This document shows, piece by piece, positions 5,699-6,609 of a stretch of DNA of 6,609 nucleotides (its first letter is position 1; each line of letters opens with the position of its first letter). Position numbers and translations under genes: made by a program. The notes under the pieces were generated by a model. It saw nothing but the letters and a program-made list of their open reading frames with translations. It was not told where the DNA came from and did not search any database. This DNA comes from Desulfuromonadaceae bacterium (lineage in GTDB: Bacteria > Desulfobacterota > Desulfuromonadia > Desulfuromonadales > Geopsychrobacteraceae), in the NCBI GenBank assembly GCA_016744555.1, contig JADGED010000134.1, positions 1-6,609 on the forward strand, given 5' to 3'.

Positions 5699-6609
5699 AT
5701 GCATACATATTTTGTCAGGCTCCTTACTTCTAAGTTGTTTCTCTTTCCCCTGTTCCTGTCCCTACTAGTATTTTCTCCTCCTGCCATCGCTGTTGACAAT
5801 GCGGTAATGGCTCCATTGGTAGAGCGCTCAATGTTGCTTGATATTGCAAGAGCAGGTGATAATTTAGTCGCTGTTGGAGAGCGCGGCCATATTTTAATCA
5901 GTGATAATAATGGCGGTAGCTGGGAGCAAATAGCAGCACCTACACGAGCCACTCTGACCAGTGTTTTTTTTCTTGATAAGCAAACTGGTTGGATCGTCGG
6001 TCATGATCAAGTGATTTTACGCACTACTGATGCTGGGAACTCATGGCAACAGGTTTATGAAAATATTGACGCTGATGCACCATTGCTCGATATTATTTTT
6101 CTCGACCAAAATCATGGCTACGCTATTGGGGCATATGGTCAGTTTTTGGAAAGCTTTGATGGTGGTAGTAGTTGGGAAGGGCGTTGGATCAGTGAAGATG
6201 ATTTTCATCTGAATGAGTTAATCGCTGTTGGGGACAAATTATTTATTGCCGCTGAAGCTGGTTATGCTTATCGCTCTGCCGATGGCGGAAAAACGTGGAC
6301 TACCTTGAGCCCAGACTATATGGGCTCTTTTTTTGGTATTTTAGCAACTGCAGATGACAGCCTGCTATTGCTCGGACTGCGAGGTAACTTATTTCGTTCT
6401 GCCGATAACGGTAATAATTGGGAGCTAATAGAGACCGGTGTAGAGGCAAGCTTGAGCAGTGGTTTGGTGCTTCCAGATGGTTCGCTCCTTGTGGCCGGAT
6501 TGGCGGGAACACTACTGCTTAGCAGTGATGATGGACGCAATGTTGAATTACAGCAAGATCCAAGTCGTAAAGGGTTTAGTGCTTTAACTCAGGCAGCAGA
6601 CGGAACCAT
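5699..6609 (+). CDS. YCF48/BNR-like periplasmic beta-propeller protein (3' end outside window)
   Basis: The frame is open from the ATG at 5699 to the window edge (303 codons plus 2 bases). An in-frame TAG at 5684 makes this the first available ATG, although it has no good Shine-Dalgarno. A signal peptide is clear: R7 and K12, a Leu/Phe-rich core (13-26), and cleavage after PPAIA (31). The mature part contains Asp-box-like turns of the form SxDxGxxW at 68-75, 109-116, 152-159, 193-200, 234-241 and 275-282, spaced 41-43 residues apart, each preceded by a hydrophobic strand such as LVAVGERGHILIS. This is the signature of a YCF48-like/BNR beta-propeller. In the sixth visible repeat Val replaces the Trp. 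YCF48 proper is a photosystem II assembly factor, but non-photosynthetic proteobacteria have relatives beside DUF1302, DUF1329 and MMPL/RND genes, where a periplasmic scaffold or assembly role is plausible. The gene is co-directional with the DUF1329 gene, 154 bases downstream. Confidence 0.88.
   Translation, partial: MHTYFVRLLTSKLFLFPLFLSLLVFSPPAIAVDNAVMAPLVERSMLLDIARAGDNLVAVGERGHILISDNNGGSWEQIAAPTRATLTSVFFLDKQTGWIVGHDQVILRTTDAGNSWQQVYENIDADAPLLDIIFLDQNHGYAIGAYGQFLESFDGGSSWEGRWISEDDFHLNELIAVGDKLFIAAEAGYAYRSADGGKTWTTLSPDYMGSFFGILATADDSLLLLGLRGNLFRSADNGNNWELIETGVEASLSSGLVLPDGSLLVAGLAGTLLLSSDDGRNVELQQDPSRKGFSALTQAADGT

Noticed and set aside
5699..6609. A photosynthesis-related role from the YCF48 similarity
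   Set aside because: Nothing else in the window is photosynthetic, and the neighbours are envelope proteins typical of non-phototrophic proteobacteria; only the propeller fold is supported.

Overview
The window looks like chromosomal DNA from a moderately low-GC gammaproteobacterium, probably aquatic or marine. This is inferred from the MltG and HemL sequence types and from an envelope cassette common in Pseudomonas-like and marine gammaproteobacteria. No phage, transposase, CRISPR array, tRNA or rRNA was recognised.

Left part (1-1619): the last 72 codons of mltG, the endolytic murein transglycosylase, run in on the + strand and stop at 221. A complete hemL (glutamate-1-semialdehyde aminomutase, tetrapyrrole synthesis) lies convergent to it on the - strand. 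The 114-base gap between them is almost filled by an imperfect palindrome of about 99 bases (224-322). It may be a dispersed intergenic repeat and may also act as a bidirectional terminator.

Middle (1620-2056): a 437-base AT-rich divergent intergenic region. It carries plausible promoters for hemL leftward and for the envelope operon rightward. A strong inverted repeat (1989-2016) lies in the leader of the operon.

Right part (2057-6609): three co-directional genes for exported proteins. They are a DUF1302-type outer-membrane beta-barrel (704 aa), a DUF1329-type periplasmic protein with a LolA-like character (450 aa), and a YCF48-like beta-propeller (at least 303 aa) that is cut by the window end. 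In other genomes such genes usually precede an MMPL/RND-type inner-membrane transporter. The set therefore probably encodes part of an uncharacterised trans-envelope system for a hydrophobic substrate, with barrel, periplasmic carrier, propeller and inner-membrane pump. The first two genes are 20 bases apart. The third is separated by 154 bases holding three consecutive stem-loops, the last terminator-like, so the third gene and anything after it may be expressed at a different level.
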